A DNA stretch of 64,000 bases from JACVRM01 sp963817375 (GTDB taxonomy: Bacteria; Actinomycetota; Thermoleophilia; Gaiellales; Gaiellaceae). The translations under genes were made by a program, and so were the position numbers. The stretch covers positions 467,353-531,352 of the forward strand of contig CAWFOB010000005.1 in assembly GCA_963817375.1 (NCBI GenBank), written 5' to 3'. Under the pieces are notes generated by a model. It worked only from the letters and a program-made list of their open reading frames with translations. It was not told the origin of the DNA and ran no database searches. How positions within the stretch are numbered: the stretch's first letter is position 1; each line of letters begins with the position of its first letter. Below, piece after piece: positions 22,895 to 32,492 of this stretch.

Positions 22895-23447
22895 GCTGCG
22901 CGCCGCCATCGTCCAGGACGCGGAGACCGACCGCGTGCTCATGCTCGCCTGGATGGACGACGAAGCGCTCCGGCGCACCCGCGAGACGGGCGAGGCGTGG
23001 TTCTGGAGCCGGTCCCGCGAGGAGCTCTGGCACAAGGGCGCGACCTCCGGAAACACGCTCGCGGTCGAGGAGCTCCGCGACGACTGCGACGGAGACGCGA
23101 TCCTGCTCAGGGTCCGCCCCGCCGGGCCGGCGTGCCACACCGGCTCGGTCTCGTGCTTCGCGCCGTGGTTGTGGCGGACGGTCGCCTCGCGGGCGCGGGA
23201 TCGCCCGGAGGGCTCGTACGTCGCGGGCCTCCTGAACGACGGGACGGGCGCCTGCGCGCAGAAGCTCGGTGAGGAAGGCGTCGAGGCGGCGCTCGCGGTC
23301 GCCTCCGAAAGCGACGAGCGCGTCGTGTCGGAGATCGCCGACCTGTGGTTCTCGAGCTACGTGGCACTCGCGGCGCGCGGGCTGGACCCCGCGGCCGTGG
23401 AGGACGAGCTGCGCCGTCGGGCGGCAAAGGTACGTTCAGCGGACTGA
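22884..23447 (+). CDS. hisI: Bifunctional phosphoribosyl-AMP cyclohydrolase / phosphoribosyl-ATP pyrophosphatase (HisIE)
   Basis: 187 residues. The N-terminal HisI domain (MLAWMDDEALRRT, ETGEAWFWSRSREELWHKG, DCDGDAILLRV, ACHTGSVSCF) has the metal-binding Asp and Cys residues. The C-terminal HisE domain (GSYVAGLLNDG, AQKLGEEGVEAALA, EIADLWFSSYVAL) follows from about residue 105. Performs the second and third steps. It overlaps hisF by 11 bp. It is the last recognisable pathway gene, and a lipoprotein follows with a CTGA overlap. Confidence 0.93.
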   Translation: MPPELRAAIVQDAETDRVLMLAWMDDEALRRTRETGEAWFWSRSREELWHKGATSGNTLAVEELRDDCDGDAILLRVRPAGPACHTGSVSCFAPWLWRTVASRARDRPEGSYVAGLLNDGTGACAQKLGEEGVEAALAVASESDERVVSEIADLWFSSYVALAARGLDPAAVEDELRRRAAKVRSAD

Positions 23448-24367
23448 TCCGCCCCGCACCCATTCTCCTCATCGTGCTCCTCGCCGCCGGGTGTGGCGGC
23501 GGCAGCAGCGGCTCAGGAGCGACGACCGTGCCGTGGGTCGATCAGTCCCTGCCTCCGTACTCGCCGCCGAGCCCGCAGCCGGTCAAGCGCTCGGCGTCGG
23601 CGGCACCCTGCCATGCCGCCGATCTCGAGATTCACCAGGGTCGCCGCGGCGCGGCCGCGGGCAACATCCTGAGGGAGCTGATCTTCGTGAACCGCGGGAC
23701 GGCGACCTGTCTGCTGAAGGGAAGCCCGCGGCTCTCTGCCATCCAGAACGGCGAGCGCACGACCGTGCTTGCGCGGCCACACGACGATTTCTTCGGGCAA
23801 CTGGATGCCGCGGATCTCAAGCACGGCGGCTTCTCGCTGCTGCGCCTGCATTACACGGGCGGGTGCGCCAACCCGAACGTCGACCTGACCGGAGTGCGCG
23901 TCGTCCTCGCAAACGGCGAGTCGATCGCAGTGCCTGACGGGTCGGTGAAGGACGTGTGCGCGGTCCTTGTGAGCGACTTCGGCCTGCCTCGCCAGACACA
24001 GCGACAGGTCGCGAAGCCCGGCACACCGTCGGCCCTGGAGGCGACCCTCGACCTGCCGGACAGCGCGCAGTCGGGGACGACGCTCGCGTACACCGTCACG
24101 CTCACGAACCCATCGGCGCACACCGTGACGCTCAGGCCGTGCCCCGGCTACACGCAGGGCGTCTTCGCGCAGGGGTATGCGACGAGCCTCAGCTACCGGC
24201 TGAACTGCGGCACGGTCACGACGATCGCCCCGAACGGCAAGGTCACGTACGACATGAAGCTCGACCTCCCACCGACCAAGGAGGCGGTCGACACGAAGCT
24301 CGCCTGGGGGCTGAACATGCCGGTCGGCCCGTACGCCGCCGGCACGCTGCACGTCAACGCAGGCTGA
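23444..24367 (+). CDS. Secreted lipoprotein with DUF4232-like domain
   Basis: The start region is hydrophobic and ends in the lipobox LLAAGC, followed by Gly/Ser and Pro-rich linkers. A beta-rich module (CHAADLEIHQG, FVNRGTATCLLKGSP, LHYTGGCANP) resembles actinobacterial DUF4232 surface proteins. A second Ig-like part contains LAYTVTLTNPSAHTVTLRPCPGY. Several Cys pairs suggest disulfides outside the membrane. The frame opens at CTG 23444 overlapping the hisIE stop, like hisG; a GTG at 23345 inside hisIE is the only other in-frame start seen. Function unknown; no histidine role is implied beyond co-transcription. Confidence 0.7.
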   Translation: MIRPAPILLIVLLAAGCGGGSSGSGATTVPWVDQSLPPYSPPSPQPVKRSASAAPCHAADLEIHQGRRGAAAGNILRELIFVNRGTATCLLKGSPRLSAIQNGERTTVLARPHDDFFGQLDAADLKHGGFSLLRLHYTGGCANPNVDLTGVRVVLANGESIAVPDGSVKDVCAVLVSDFGLPRQTQRQVAKPGTPSALEATLDLPDSAQSGTTLAYTVTLTNPSAHTVTLRPCPGYTQGVFAQGYATSLSYRLNCGTVTTIAPNGKVTYDMKLDLPPTKEAVDTKLAWGLNMPVGPYAAGTLHVNAG

Positions 24368-25650
24368 CCGGGCGCGACGACGCAACGACGTCGCGGTACC
24401 AGGCGTAGCTCGCCTTCGGGATCCGCTCGAGTGTCTCGTAGTCGACGTAGACGAGACCGAACCGACGCGAGTAGCCGAACGCCCACTCGAAGTTGTCGAG
24501 CAGCGACCACACGAAGTACCCGCGCACCGGGACGCCGGCGTCCATCGCCTCGGCGACCGCGCTGAGGTGGCGGCCGAGGTACGCGGACCCGCTCGCGATC
24601 CTCGCCCCCTGGCACATCCTCGTACGCGGCGCCGTTCTCGGTCACGTAGACGGTCGGAAGGTGGTAGTCGCGCCACAGGCGGCAGAGCACGTCGCACAGC
24701 CCCTGCGGGTACACCTCCCAGCCCATCGCCGTGCGCTCGGCCGGGCCGGGCGCCGCTCCGACCGCGCTGACCAGGTCGCGCGTGTAGTAGTTGACGCCGA
24801 GGAAGTCGAGCGGCCCGGCGATCCGCTCGAGGTCACCCGGGCGGATGGGCAATTCGAGCGGCGCCAGCGCCTCGAGGACGTCCTCCGGGTACGCGCCGCG
24901 CAGGAGCGGGTCGAGGAACAGGCGCACCTGGGTCCCGTCCTTCATGCGTGCGGCGTCGCGATCCGCCGCAGCCGGCGTCAGCGGCTCGTACAGCGGGATG
25001 TCGACGGCGATGCCGACTCGCGCGCCGGCCCGTGCGCGTAGCCGCTCCGCGGCGAAGGCGTGCGCCAGCAGCACGTGGTGCGCGGCGGCGAGCGCGTCGC
25101 CCGTGCTCCGCCGGCCCGGCGCAAACTCGCCGGTGCCGTAGCCGAGCCAGGAGACCACCCGCGGCTCGCAGATCGTGATCCAGTCCTCGACCCGGTCGGC
25201 GAGGCGGTCCGCGACGACGTTTACGTACTCGGCGAAGGCGTGGGCGGTGTCGCGCTCTGGCCAGCCGCCGGCGTCCTCGAGCGGCTGCGGCAGGTCCCAG
25301 TGGTAGAGCGTGACGAACGGCCGGACGCCCGCGTCGAGCAGCTCGTCCACGAAACGGTCGTAGAAGTCGAGGCCGGCGGGATTGACGCGCCCGCGGCCCT
25401 CCGGCACGACCCGCGGCCACGCAATGGAGAACCGGTACGCGTCGACGCCGAGGCTTTTGACGAGGTCGATGTCCTCGCGCCAGCGGTGGTACGAGTCGCA
25501 GGCGACGGCACCGGTGTCCCCGTTCAGGATCGTGCCGGGCTGCGCACAGAAGCGGTCCCAGATGCTCTCGCCGCGGCCGTCCTCGTCGACGGCGCCCTCG
25601 GTCTGGTACGCCGATGCAGCAGCGCCCCACACGAAGTCCGCCGGGAACAT
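24354..25650 (-). CDS. GH1 beta-glucosidase/beta-glycosidase, one frameshift
   Basis: ATG at 25650. The GH1 core reads FPADFVWGAAASAYQTEGA, FSIAWPRVVP, LYHWDLPQPLED and the nucleophile Glu in YVTENGAAYED. The C-terminus has GYFVWSLLDNFEWAFGYSRRFGLVYVDY. The acid/base segment reads WITICEP where TxNEP is expected, so the conserved Asn is replaced by Cys. One shift near 24612. About 430 residues, cytoplasmic (no signal peptide). It fits the adjoining oligosaccharide importer as the hydrolase for beta-linked disaccharides. It is divergent from the SBP gene across a 15-bp repeat array. Confidence 0.88.
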
Positions 25651-25720
25651 GGGCCGAGCGTACGACCCGCGCCCTCACCGGGCGTCAGGGCCGACCCCGC
25701 ACCGGCTGCGCACTTTCCCC

Positions 25721-25780
25721 GCTCGTACTAAATGCGCTCGTAATAAGCGCCCTCGTAGTAAGCGCGCTCGTAGTAAGCGG
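25721..25780. repeat. Four 15-bp direct repeats between the divergent GH1 and SBP genes
   Basis: Units at 25721, 25736, 25751 and 25766 follow (G/C)CTCGTAnTAA(A/G)(T/C)G(C/G), spaced exactly 15 bp. They occupy the middle of the 212-bp intergenic region. Regular phasing at about one and a half helical turns suggests an array of regulator sites; a random slipped duplication is the alternative. No similar copy was noticed elsewhere in the window. Confidence 0.7.
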
Positions 25781-25862
25781 CACCCCCGATGGCGCGAATG
25801 GAGGCGCGGGCGATTCTCCATGCGTACCCTCGCGTCGCGAGGATTGAGAGGAGGAGTGAGAC

Positions 25863-27598
25863 ATGCTCACTCGCAAGAGAGGAGGCCTGGCAGCGGCCGC
25901 TGCCGGCGCCCTTCTCGTCGTCATCGTGGCCTCGATCGGGCTCAGCGGTGCTGGAGCGAGTCAGCGTTCGGCCTTCGCACTACCACGTGGTCAGACGTTC
26001 TACATGAGCGGCAACCAGTGGTCGCCGAACAACGACGTGAACCCCGCGAAGAACTGGGACTACGTCACCGGTCTCGTCGGGTTCGCCTACGAGACGGCGT
26101 TCCGCTACGACCCGCTGAAGGGCACGTTCATCCCGTGGCTCGCCACCAGCGGGAAGTGGACGAACAAGACCACCTACGTCATGAACATCCGCAAGGACGT
26201 GAAGTGGAGCGACGGCAAGACGATGACGCCGGCCGACGTCGCCTACAGCTTCGAGCTCGCGAAGATCGCGACGCATCCGCAGCATCCGCTGTGGACCGAC
26301 ACGGGCCTCAAGAGCGTGAACGCGAAGGGCAACCAGGTGATCTTCACGTTCGCCTCGAGCCCGGCTACCAGCAGTTCGACTTCTACCGCTTCAAGGTCGC
26401 GATCGTTCCGCAGCACGTCTTCCAGAAGTGGAGCAAGACGGAGCTCGCTACCGCGAACCTGAACCTCACGAACGGCAAGATCGTCGGCACCGGCCCGTAC
26501 ACGTACCAGTCGGGCTTCGGCGCCTCGTCCGAGACCGTGACGTGGAAGAAGAACGCGAACTGGTGGGCAACAAAGCAGCTCGGGATCAAGGTCGCTCCGA
26601 CCTACGTCGTCGACATCTCGAACTCGTCGAACGCGGCGGCGCTGGCGAACTTCAGCGCCGGCAACATCGACCTGTTCAACAACTTCGCACCGAAGTCGGC
26701 CATCCGGGGCCAGACCAAGACGTACTACAGCAAGGCCCCGTACCACCTCGGCGCGAACACCGTGTGGCTGTTCCCGAACACGACGCAGAAGCCGCTGAAT
26801 GACTCCGCGTTCCGGCATGCGCTGGCCACGTCGATCAACATCAGCCAGATCCTCGACAAGGCCTACCAGGGCCTCGCCATCAAGGCGAGCCCGACCGGCC
26901 TGCTGCCGATCTGGAACAAGTACGTCGACGGCCAGACCGTCAAGAAGTACGGGTTCTCGTACAGCACCGCGAAGGCCAAGCAGATGCTCGCCGCGGCCGG
27001 TTACAAGGACACGAACAACGACGGGTACGTCGAGAACAAGGACGGGTCGACGATCAACCTGAAGATCGTCTGCCCGAACGGCTGGTCCGACTGGATGACG
27101 GCCATCCAGGTGATCCCGTCCAGCGCGAAGGAAGCCGGCATCCAGCTGACGGTCGGGTATCCCGAGTACGGGACGATGGCCGACGACCGCGGTCACGGCC
27201 GCTTCGACCTCCTGCTCGGCAACGACCGGCAGATGTCGAACTCGCCGTGGACGTACTACCAGTACATCTACCAGCTGCCGCTGACCGACAACCAGACGAC
27301 GGCGAATTACGAGCGGTTCACCGACTCGGCCGCCTGGAAGGAAGTGCAGCAGCTCGACAAGACGTCGACGAGCGACAAGTCGCAGTACCAGGCTCAGCTG
27401 ACGGCGCTGCAGACGACGTTCCTGCAGAAGCTGCCGGCAATTCCGCTCTGGTACAACGGCATGTGGGCGATGTTCAACACGAAGTACTGGACGAATTGGC
27501 CCTCGTCTGCGAGCAACAAGTACACGACGTCTCCTGGCGCAACTACTTCCAGATGACGAGCATCGACATGCTCACGCATCTGAAGTCGACCGGACGTA
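25863..27598 (+). CDS. Extracellular solute-binding protein, family 5 (oligosaccharide or peptide binding), frameshifted
   Basis: Strong SD (GAGGAGGAGTGAG) before ATG 25863. A signal peptide (KRGGLAAAAAGALLVVIVA) is followed by the family-5 pattern: LVGFAYETAFRYDPLKG, VMNIRKDVKWSDGKTMTPADVAYSFEL, GTGPYTYQSGF, FRHALATSINI and PIWNKYVDG. Aromatic-rich, as in cellobiose-binding CbtA-like members. Breaks lie near 26360 and 27535; the corrected tail reads SWRNYFQMTSIDMLTHL and should end near 27598. The neighbouring GH1, GH130 and GH94 genes point to beta-linked oligosaccharides as ligand (inference). Confidence 0.85.
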
Positions 27599-27624
27599 GG
27601 TCAGGAGAGCATCTCGATGACCGG

Positions 27625-27660
27625 CAGCACCCCTCCCGGACAACCCCGGGAGGGGTGCTG
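27625..27660 (+). terminator. Intra-operon 15-bp stem-loop
   Basis: CAGCACCCCTCCCGG (27625-27639) and CCGGGAGGGGTGCTG (27646-27660) pair perfectly around a 6-base loop, 22 bp before the permease ATG. In binding-protein operons such a hairpin typically gives partial termination or 3' stabilisation, so that the SBP is made in excess. Confidence 0.6.
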
Positions 27661-27682
27661 TCCTCGAGCAGCTTGATCGAAT

Positions 27683-28674
27683 ATGCGTACGTATCTCTCC
27701 CGCAAGATCGGCATCTACCTCGTGACGTTCTTGGTCGCGGTGACGATCGACTGGGCGATCCCGCGGTTCATGCCGGGCGACCCGGTCGAGCGGCTGCTCT
27801 CGCGGATGCAGGCGCAGCCCTCGTCAGCGCACGCGCTCACCGGCTACTACACGAAGGCATTCGGCTTCGACGTGCCGCTCTGGAAGCAGTACCTCAACTT
27901 CTGGGCCGCGCTCTTCCACGGCGACCTGGGCGTCAGCATCGCGAACTTCCCGACGCCCGTCTCGGAGCTGATCCGCGGCGCGCTGCCGTACACGCTCGCG
28001 CTGCTCCTGCCGGCGATCCTGCTCGCGCTTCTGGGCCGGGAACAAGGTCGGCGCGCTCGCCGCCCGGCGCAAGGCGCTCGACAACACCGTGCTGCCCGTC
28101 GCGTACGTGCTCACCGCGACGCCGCAGATGTGGCTCGGCATCGTGCTCGTCTGCGTCTTCGCGACGACGCTCGCGTGGTTCCCCGTCTCGGGCGCCTACG
28201 ACCTGTCGATCCAGCCGGAGTGGTCGCTCGAGTTCGCCCGGAGCTTCCTCTAGCACTGGATCCTGCCGTTCCTCGCGCTGTTCCTCGTCGCGTTCGGCGG
28301 CTGGGCGATCGGGATGCGGAACATGATCATCTACGAGCTCGAGGCGGACTACTCGAACTACCTGGCCGCGCTCGGCGCGCCGACGAAGCTCGTCCGCAAG
28401 TACGCGTACCGCAACGCGCTCCTGCCGCAGATCACCGGCCTCGCGCTCGCGCTCGGCGCGGTCGTCGCCGGCGCGATCGTGGTCGAGATCGTCTTCTCGT
28501 ACCCGGGCCTCGGGACGCTGACCCTCAACTGCGATCCAGAACCGCGACTACTTCCTGATCCAGGGCATCTTCCTGTTCCTGATCGTCGGCGTCCTGATCG
28601 CGAACCTCATCATCGACATCGCGTACGTGTTCATCGACCCGCGCACGCGGGTCGGAATGGAGGGCGGCGCGTGA
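27683..28674 (+). CDS. ABC transporter permease (DppB type), frameshifted, with an in-frame TAG
   Basis: Starts MRTYLSRKIGIYLVTFLVAVTI. Typical DppB elements: PGDPVERLL, LWKQYLNFW, GDLGVSI, LPYTLALLLPAILLAL, ATPQMWLGIVL, the EAA-like loop NYLAALGAPTKLV and EIVFSYPGLGTL. Frame changes occur near 28040 and 28535. At 28252-28254 a TAG interrupts the frame at a position usually occupied by Lys (SFL-x-HWILPF). All parts are otherwise present, so the protein is probably intact in the organism. Confidence 0.85.
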
Positions 28675-29603
28675 TGGCGGTTCCGGCGAAGCGCGATCTC
28701 GGCGCCGCAACGCGCCAGGCGCGCCCCGCGGCCGGCCTCGAGGCTGCCACCGGCCCGGGCCGCCGCACGGAGTTCCTCTACTTCGCGCTGCGCAACTGGA
28801 AGTTCGTCGTCGGCGCCACACTCGTCCTGGCGCTGCTCGCGCTCGCGCTCTTCGGGCCGATGCTCGACAGCACGCCGCCGCTCGCCTTCACGGGCCCGAC
28901 CGACAGCCCGCCCTCGTCCGCCTACTGGTTCGGCACGACCTCGTTCGGCCAGGACGTCTTCTCGCAGTTCGTCTACGGCCTGCGCGCGGCGTTCCTCGTC
29001 GGCGCGCTCGGCGGCGGGATCGCGTGGATGATCGGCGCCACGGTCGGCTTCACGGCCGGCTACCGCGGCGGCTGGGTCGACGACGTCCTGAACATGCTCA
29101 CGAACGTCGTGCTCGTGATCCCGACGCTCGCGATCCTGATCATCGTCGCCGCCTACCTGAACGTGCACAGCTACGCGACGGAGGCGGTGCTGATCGGCCT
29201 CACGTCGTGGCCGTGGGCGGCGCGCGCGGTGCGCGCGCAGACGTTCACGCTGAAGACGCGCGACTTCGTCGACATCGCGCGCCTGAGCGGCCGCACGACG
29301 CGCGGCATCATCGCGCGCGAGATCGCGCCGAACATGAGCTCCTACCTGCTGATGATGTTCATCCTGCTGTTCGGCGGCGCGATCCTGATCGGCGCGTCGC
29401 TCGACTTCCTCGGCCTCGGCCCGTCGACGCAGGTGTCGCTCGGGCTGATGATGAACAACGCCTACGCGTCGAGCGCGCTGCTGCTCGGCTTCTGGTGGTG
29501 GTTCCTCCCGCCGGGCGTCGGGATCATCGCCATCGTCGGCGGCCTCTACGTGATGAACGTCGGCCTCGACGAGGTCTTCAACCCGAAGCTGAGGGAGCTC
29601 TGA
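28674..29603 (+). CDS. ABC transporter permease (DppC type)
   Basis: Intact, 309 residues. An N-terminal cytoplasmic segment and first span (FVVGATLVLALLALALFGPML) are followed by SAYWFGTTSFGQDVFSQFVYGLR, five more spans, the EAA loop DFVDIARLSGRTT and the terminal GLDEVFNPKLREL. A TGATG-type junction couples it to the preceding permease, and its stop overlaps the next ATG. Forms the translocation channel with the DppB-type protein. Confidence 0.92.
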   Translation: MAVPAKRDLGAATRQARPAAGLEAATGPGRRTEFLYFALRNWKFVVGATLVLALLALALFGPMLDSTPPLAFTGPTDSPPSSAYWFGTTSFGQDVFSQFVYGLRAAFLVGALGGGIAWMIGATVGFTAGYRGGWVDDVLNMLTNVVLVIPTLAILIIVAAYLNVHSYATEAVLIGLTSWPWAARAVRAQTFTLKTRDFVDIARLSGRTTRGIIAREIAPNMSSYLLMMFILLFGGAILIGASLDFLGLGPSTQVSLGLMMNNAYASSALLLGFWWWFLPPGVGIIAIVGGLYVMNVGLDEVFNPKLREL

Positions 29604-30561
29604 TGAGCCTCCGCGTCGACGACCTGACGGTCTACTACCGGTCGCTGCGCGGCGACGTGAAGGCGCTCGACGGCGCGACCTTCGACGATCGCCGACGGCG
29701 AGATCATGGGCCTCGCCGGCGAGTCGGGCTGCGGCAAGTCGACGCTCGGCAAGAGCCTGATCCGCCTCGACGCGCGCATGCGGTACGTCGAGCGGCCACG
29801 TCGAGCTCGACGGCACCGAGCTGCCGATCTGGGACGACGCGAAGATGAACGCGCTTCCGCTTCAAGGAGGTCTCGATCATCCCGCAGTACGCGCTGAGCG
29901 CGCTCAACCCGACGCGCAAGATCGGGCGGATGGCGGAGGAGCTGCTCGAGTCGCGCGGCGTCGACCCCGACACGCTCCTGCCCGAGCTGAAGCGCCGGCT
30001 CGAGCTCGTCGGCCTGCCCGACGACGTGCTCGACCGGTTCCCGATCGAGCTCTCCGGCGGGATGAAGCAGCGCGTGGTGATGGTGCTCTCGTCGCTGCTC
30101 GACCCGTCGCTGCTGATCGCCGACGAGGTCACCTCGGCGCTCGACGTCTCGACCCAGCGCGCGGTCGCCGGCTGCTCGTCGAGTTCCGCGACCGCGGCTT
30201 CGTCAAGAGCATGATCGTGATCACCCACGACCTCTCGGTCCTCGTACCAGATCGCCGACACGATCCTCGTCATGTACGCGGGCAAGCTCGCCGAGAAGGC
30301 GCCGGCCGAGACGATCGTCGACGCGCCGCAGCACCCGTACACGCGGCTGCTGATCGCCTCGCTGCCGGAGGTCGGCGTGCGCTACGCCGAGAAGCGGCTC
30401 GCCGGCATCCCCGGGCGGCCGCCGTCGCTGCTCGACCCGCCGACGGGCTGCCGCTTCCGCGACCGCTGCCCGCTCGCGCTCGGCGAAGTGCGCGGAGGAG
30501 CCGCCGTTCGTCGCAGATCGAGCCCGGCCACCAGGTCGCCTGCTGGAAGGTGCCGCCGATG
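29603..30561 (+). CDS. Oligopeptide-type ABC ATP-binding protein (DppD type), frameshifted
   Basis: The reassembled frame gives Walker A GESGCGKSTLGKS, an unusual Q-loop SIIPQYALSALNP, signature LSGGMKQRVVMVLS, Walker B LLIADEVTSALD, ITHDLSVL and the C-terminal GCRFRDRCPLA motif. At least seven single-base shifts lie between 29690 and 30515. No stop appears before the next ATPase in the corrected frame (reading HQVACWKVPP then the next ATG), so the exact 3' end is uncertain. Confidence 0.82.
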
Positions 30562-31452
30562 CTCGAGCTCGACACCTGCTGCAAGTCGTACCGCATCGGC
30601 ACGTTCGGCGGCAAGGAGCTGCCGCCGTCCGCGACGTCAGCTTCGCGGTGCAGCCCGGCGAGGTCGTCTCGCTGATCGGCGAGAGCGGCAGCGGCAAGTC
30701 GACGATCGGGAAGATGATCCTGCGGCTGCTGCGCATCTCGAGCGGCACGATCACCTTCGACGGGCACCGACATCTCGACCCTCGAGGGCGCCGCGCTGAA
30801 GCAGTACTACGGCGACGTCCAGGGCGTCTTCCAGGACCCGTTCAGCTCGTACAACCCGATCTTCAAGGCCGACCGCGTCTTCGCGATGGTGCGCGGCGCC
30901 TACTTCCCGGGCTCGCCGACGGCGAAGTGGAACGAGAAGCTCGAGGGCGCGCTCGACGCGGTCAGCCTCAACCCCGGCGACGTGCTCGGCAAGTACCCGC
31001 ACCAGCTGAGCGGCGGGCAGCTCCAGCGCCTGCTGATCGCGCGCGCGCTGCTGCTCGACATCCGCCTGCTCGTCGCCGACGAGATCATCAGCATGCTCGA
31101 CGCCTCGACCCGCATCGACGTGCTCAACCTGCTCGGCGAGCTGAAGACGCGCGGCCTCGGCGATCCTCTTCATCACGCACGACCTCTCGCTCGGCAACTA
31201 CATCAGCGACACGACGATGATCCTGCGCCACGGCGACGATCGTCGAGATGGGCGCGACCGCGCGCGTCTTCGGCAACCCGCATCCACCCGTACACGCGGT
31301 CGCTGCTCGCCTCCGTGCCGCAGCTGCACACGAAGTGGGACGAGGCAGAGGCGGCGCTGCTCGCGTCGGGCGCGACCGGCGTTGCGGCCCAGAACGGCGC
31401 CAGCCTCGTCGAGGTCGAGGACGACCACCTGGTGGCGCCGGAGCTCCCGTGA
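30559..31452 (+). CDS. Oligopeptide-type ABC ATP-binding protein (DppF type), frameshifted
   Basis: ATG at 30559. Walker A GESGSGKSTIGKM, Q-loop GVFQDPFSSYNP, signature LSGGQLQRLLIARAL, Walker B LLVADEIISMLD, ITHDLSLGNY and GNPIHPYTRSLL. The C-terminal Cys-containing domain of DppF is replaced by a short Ala-rich tail. Five shifts (30630, 30767, 31160, 31237, 31284). Its stop overlaps the next GTG (GTGA), tying the phosphorylase below to the importer. Confidence 0.84.
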
Positions 31453-32443
31453 CGCTCACGGCTACGGCCGCGATCCCCTGGGAGGAGCGCCCCGCCGGCG
31501 AGGACGTCGTGCTCTGGCGGTCGAGCCGCAACCCGATCATCCCGCGCGACGCCGTCCCGCACGCGAACAGCATCTTCAACTCCGCCGTCGTGCCTTTCGG
31601 AGACGGGTTCGCGGGCGTGTTCCGCGTCGACGACGACCGCCGGGTCATGAACCTCCACGCCGGCCGCAGCGCCGACGGCGTCGACTGGGAGCATCGACCC
31701 GGAGCCGATCGCGTGGGCCCCGGCCGACGACCGCGTCTCCGAGATCCAGGAGCGGTTCGTCTACGCCTACGACCCGCGCGTCACCTGGCTCGACGATCGC
31801 TTCTACGTCACCTGGTGCAACGGCTACCACGGCCCGACGATCGGCGTCGGCTACACGCACGACTTCGAGCACGTTCCACCAGCTCGACAACGCGTTCCTG
31901 CCGTTCAACCGCAACGGCGTGCTCTTCCCGCGCCGCATCGGCGGCAGCTACGCGATGCTCAGCCGGCCCTAGCGACGACGGCCACACGCCCTTCGGCGAG
32001 ATCTTCTACTCGGAGAGCCCCGACCTCGTCCACTGGGGCCGCCACCGCCACGTGATGGCGCCCGTCCCGCTCACCTGGCAGGCGACCAAGATCGGCGCCG
32101 GCCCGACGCCGATCGAGACCGACGAGGGCTGGCTGCTGCTCTACCACGGCGTGCTGACCTCGTGCAACGGGTTCGTCTACTCGATCGGCGCCGCGCTGCT
32201 CGACCTCGACGAGCCGTGGAAGGTGCTCGCCCGCGGGAGCCGGTACCTGCTCGCGCCGGCCACGGTGTACGAGCGGGTGGGCGACGTCCCCAACGTCGTC
32301 TTCCCGTGCGCAGCGCTCGTCGACCGGGCGGCCGACCGGCTCACGATCTACTACGGCGCCGCCGACACGATCGTCTGCCTCGCACACGGACGGCTCTCCG
32401 ACGTCGTCGCATCGACAGCTTCCTGAACGCGGCCTTCCCTTAG
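31449..32443 (+). CDS. GH130-type beta-mannoside/oligosaccharide phosphorylase, frameshifted
   Basis: GTG at 31449. GH130 landmarks: LWRSSRNPIIPR, PHANSIFNSAVVPF, GVFRVDDDRR, RVTWLDDRFYVTWCNGYHGP, FNRNGVLFPRRIGG, SPDLVHWGRHRHVM, TKIGAGPTPIET and GWLLLYHGV. About 325 residues. The family cleaves beta-mannosidic linkages by phosphorolysis (for example mannosylglucose or mannooligosaccharides). Co-transcribed with the importer, so it probably acts on the imported sugar in the cytoplasm. Shifts lie at 31693, 31875 and 31970; the end is either 32426 or 32443 depending on a last shift. Confidence 0.82.
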
Positions 32444-32492
32444 GGCCGTTCGGGTTTTACCCTGGAGGTGTCCGAGCACGTAGGAGGCGGAG

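Noticed and set aside
24354..25650. Selenocysteine or other recoding in GH1 at the TICEP motif
   Set aside because: The codon is TGC (Cys), not TGA; no recoding signal is needed.
29603..31452. Fused double ATPase (DppD-DppF) protein
   Set aside because: The corrected frame lacks a stop at the junction, but the region has seven or more errors and both ATPases have complete normal domains with a well-placed ATG at 30559.
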